64,000 bases of DNA, from positions 5,649,001 through 5,713,000 of the forward strand of contig NZ_JAQFII010000001.1 in the NCBI RefSeq assembly GCF_029504575.1, given 5' to 3'. The notes below the pieces were generated by a model. The model made no database searches, had not been told where the DNA came from, and saw nothing but the letters and a program-made list of their open reading frames with translations. The position numbers and the translations under genes are program-made. This document shows, one piece after another, positions 63,711 to 64,000 of the stretch (position 1 is its first letter; each line of letters starts with the position of its first letter). This DNA comes from Streptomyces sp. SPB162. Lineage in GTDB: Bacteria; Actinomycetota; Actinomycetes; Streptomycetales; Streptomycetaceae.

Positions 63711-64000
63711 TCAGACCCCCAGCGGCGAGGCCGCGAGTTGCGCGATGAGGGCGGTCACCGGGACGACCACTGCCAGCACCGTCGCGCAGCGCAGGCCGAC
63801 GGCGCCGCGCAGCAGGCGCGCGGAGGCGCCGAGTTGGACGAGGGCGGCGGTGGAGTGCTCGCGGGTGCGCCGGGCTTCGAGTGCGGCGGTGAGCACCGTC
63901 GCGAGCGCGCACAGGACGATCAGGGCGGCGGCGAAGCCGGTGAGTGGGCCGAGCCTCCGGTCGCCGGTGCCGTAGAGCTGCGACGCGGCCAGCCCCCCGG
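63711..64000 (-). CDS. membrane protein C-terminal fragment (partial, FtsX-like permease?)
   Basis: The frame is open from the window edge to the stop at 63711, 96 codons. It contains two hydrophobic helices (LTGFAAALIVLCALATVLTA and TVLAVVVPVTALIAQLAASP) separated by a charged stretch, ALEARRTREHSTAALVQLGA. This pattern resembles the last helices of FtsX-like ABC permeases, but the identification is weak without the rest. The start lies outside the window. Confidence 0.6.
   Translation of the reverse strand, partial: GGLAASQLYGTGDRRLGPLTGFAAALIVLCALATVLTAALEARRTREHSTAALVQLGASARLLRGAVGLRCATVLAVVVPVTALIAQLAASPLGV

Overview
The window is a high-GC actinobacterial chromosome segment, almost certainly from Streptomyces or a close relative. 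Evidence: the sporulation sigma factor WhiG, the developmental regulator NsdA, four clustered type I signal peptidases, frequent GTG/TTG starts, GC-biased codons, and a gene order (recG-rsmD-coaD ... rpmF-rnc-mutM ... smc-glcP ... ftsY ... amtB-glnK-glnD-ffh ... rpsP-rimM-trmD-rplS-sip ... dprA-whiG-rpsB-tsf-pyrH-frr-cdsA-rlmN) matching what I know of the Streptomyces coelicolor core. No rRNA, tRNA or CRISPR array was recognised.

Layout. 1-5.7 kb: end of recG, a small HTH-like protein, rsmD, coaD, a coiled-coil protein with a Q/Y-rich tail, DUF177, rpmF, rnc and mutM. 5.7-8.1 kb: an HxlR regulator, a secreted CAP-domain protein, acylphosphatase and a small coiled-coil protein. 8.2-16.2 kb: smc, the glucose permease glcP with a MITE-like element abutting its stop codon, an LLM-class oxidoreductase and ftsY. 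16.2-25.4 kb: a prim-pol-like protein, nsdA, the nitrogen operon amtB-glnK-glnD, ffh and a GNAT enzyme. 25.5-30.8 kb: a secreted GH20 hexosaminidase, a methyltransferase, an archaeal/eukaryal-type prolyl-tRNA synthetase and a broken SprT-like metalloprotease. 31-38.7 kb: the rpsP-khpA-rimM-trmD-rplS ribosome operon, sipW-X-Y-Z, a Nudix protein, DUF2469 and yraN.

38.7-47.7 kb is the accessory core. The comM/yifB AAA+ gene is split by an element of about 7.4 kb (39769-47172). It carries three tandem, overlapping tyrosine-recombinase genes, a DUF6262/TnpC-like coiled-coil gene and one cargo gene, a HEPN/Toprim-type putative nuclease. Its ends carry short inverted repeats and a shared CCTC, and joining 39768 to 47173 restores the comM reading frame exactly. 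This is the best candidate for an under-described system: a Tn554/RIT-like recombinase island carrying a likely defence effector. A second probable defence gene, a ScoMcrA-like HNH endonuclease, lies between cdsA and rlmN (56.2-57.3 kb).

47.7-64 kb: dprA, whiG, a TetR regulator, an M23-like protein, rpsB-tsf-pyrH-frr-cdsA, the McrA-like gene, rlmN, a TPP riboswitch controlling a thiBPQ-type thiamine transporter, a LOG-family protein and a partial membrane protein.

Quality caution: glnD, cdsA, the SprT-like gene and the tail of rimM all carry a +1 frameshift that is repaired by deleting one G from a GGG run. Three of these runs sit in AGGGCCG. Because cdsA is normally essential, sequence error is the simplest explanation.
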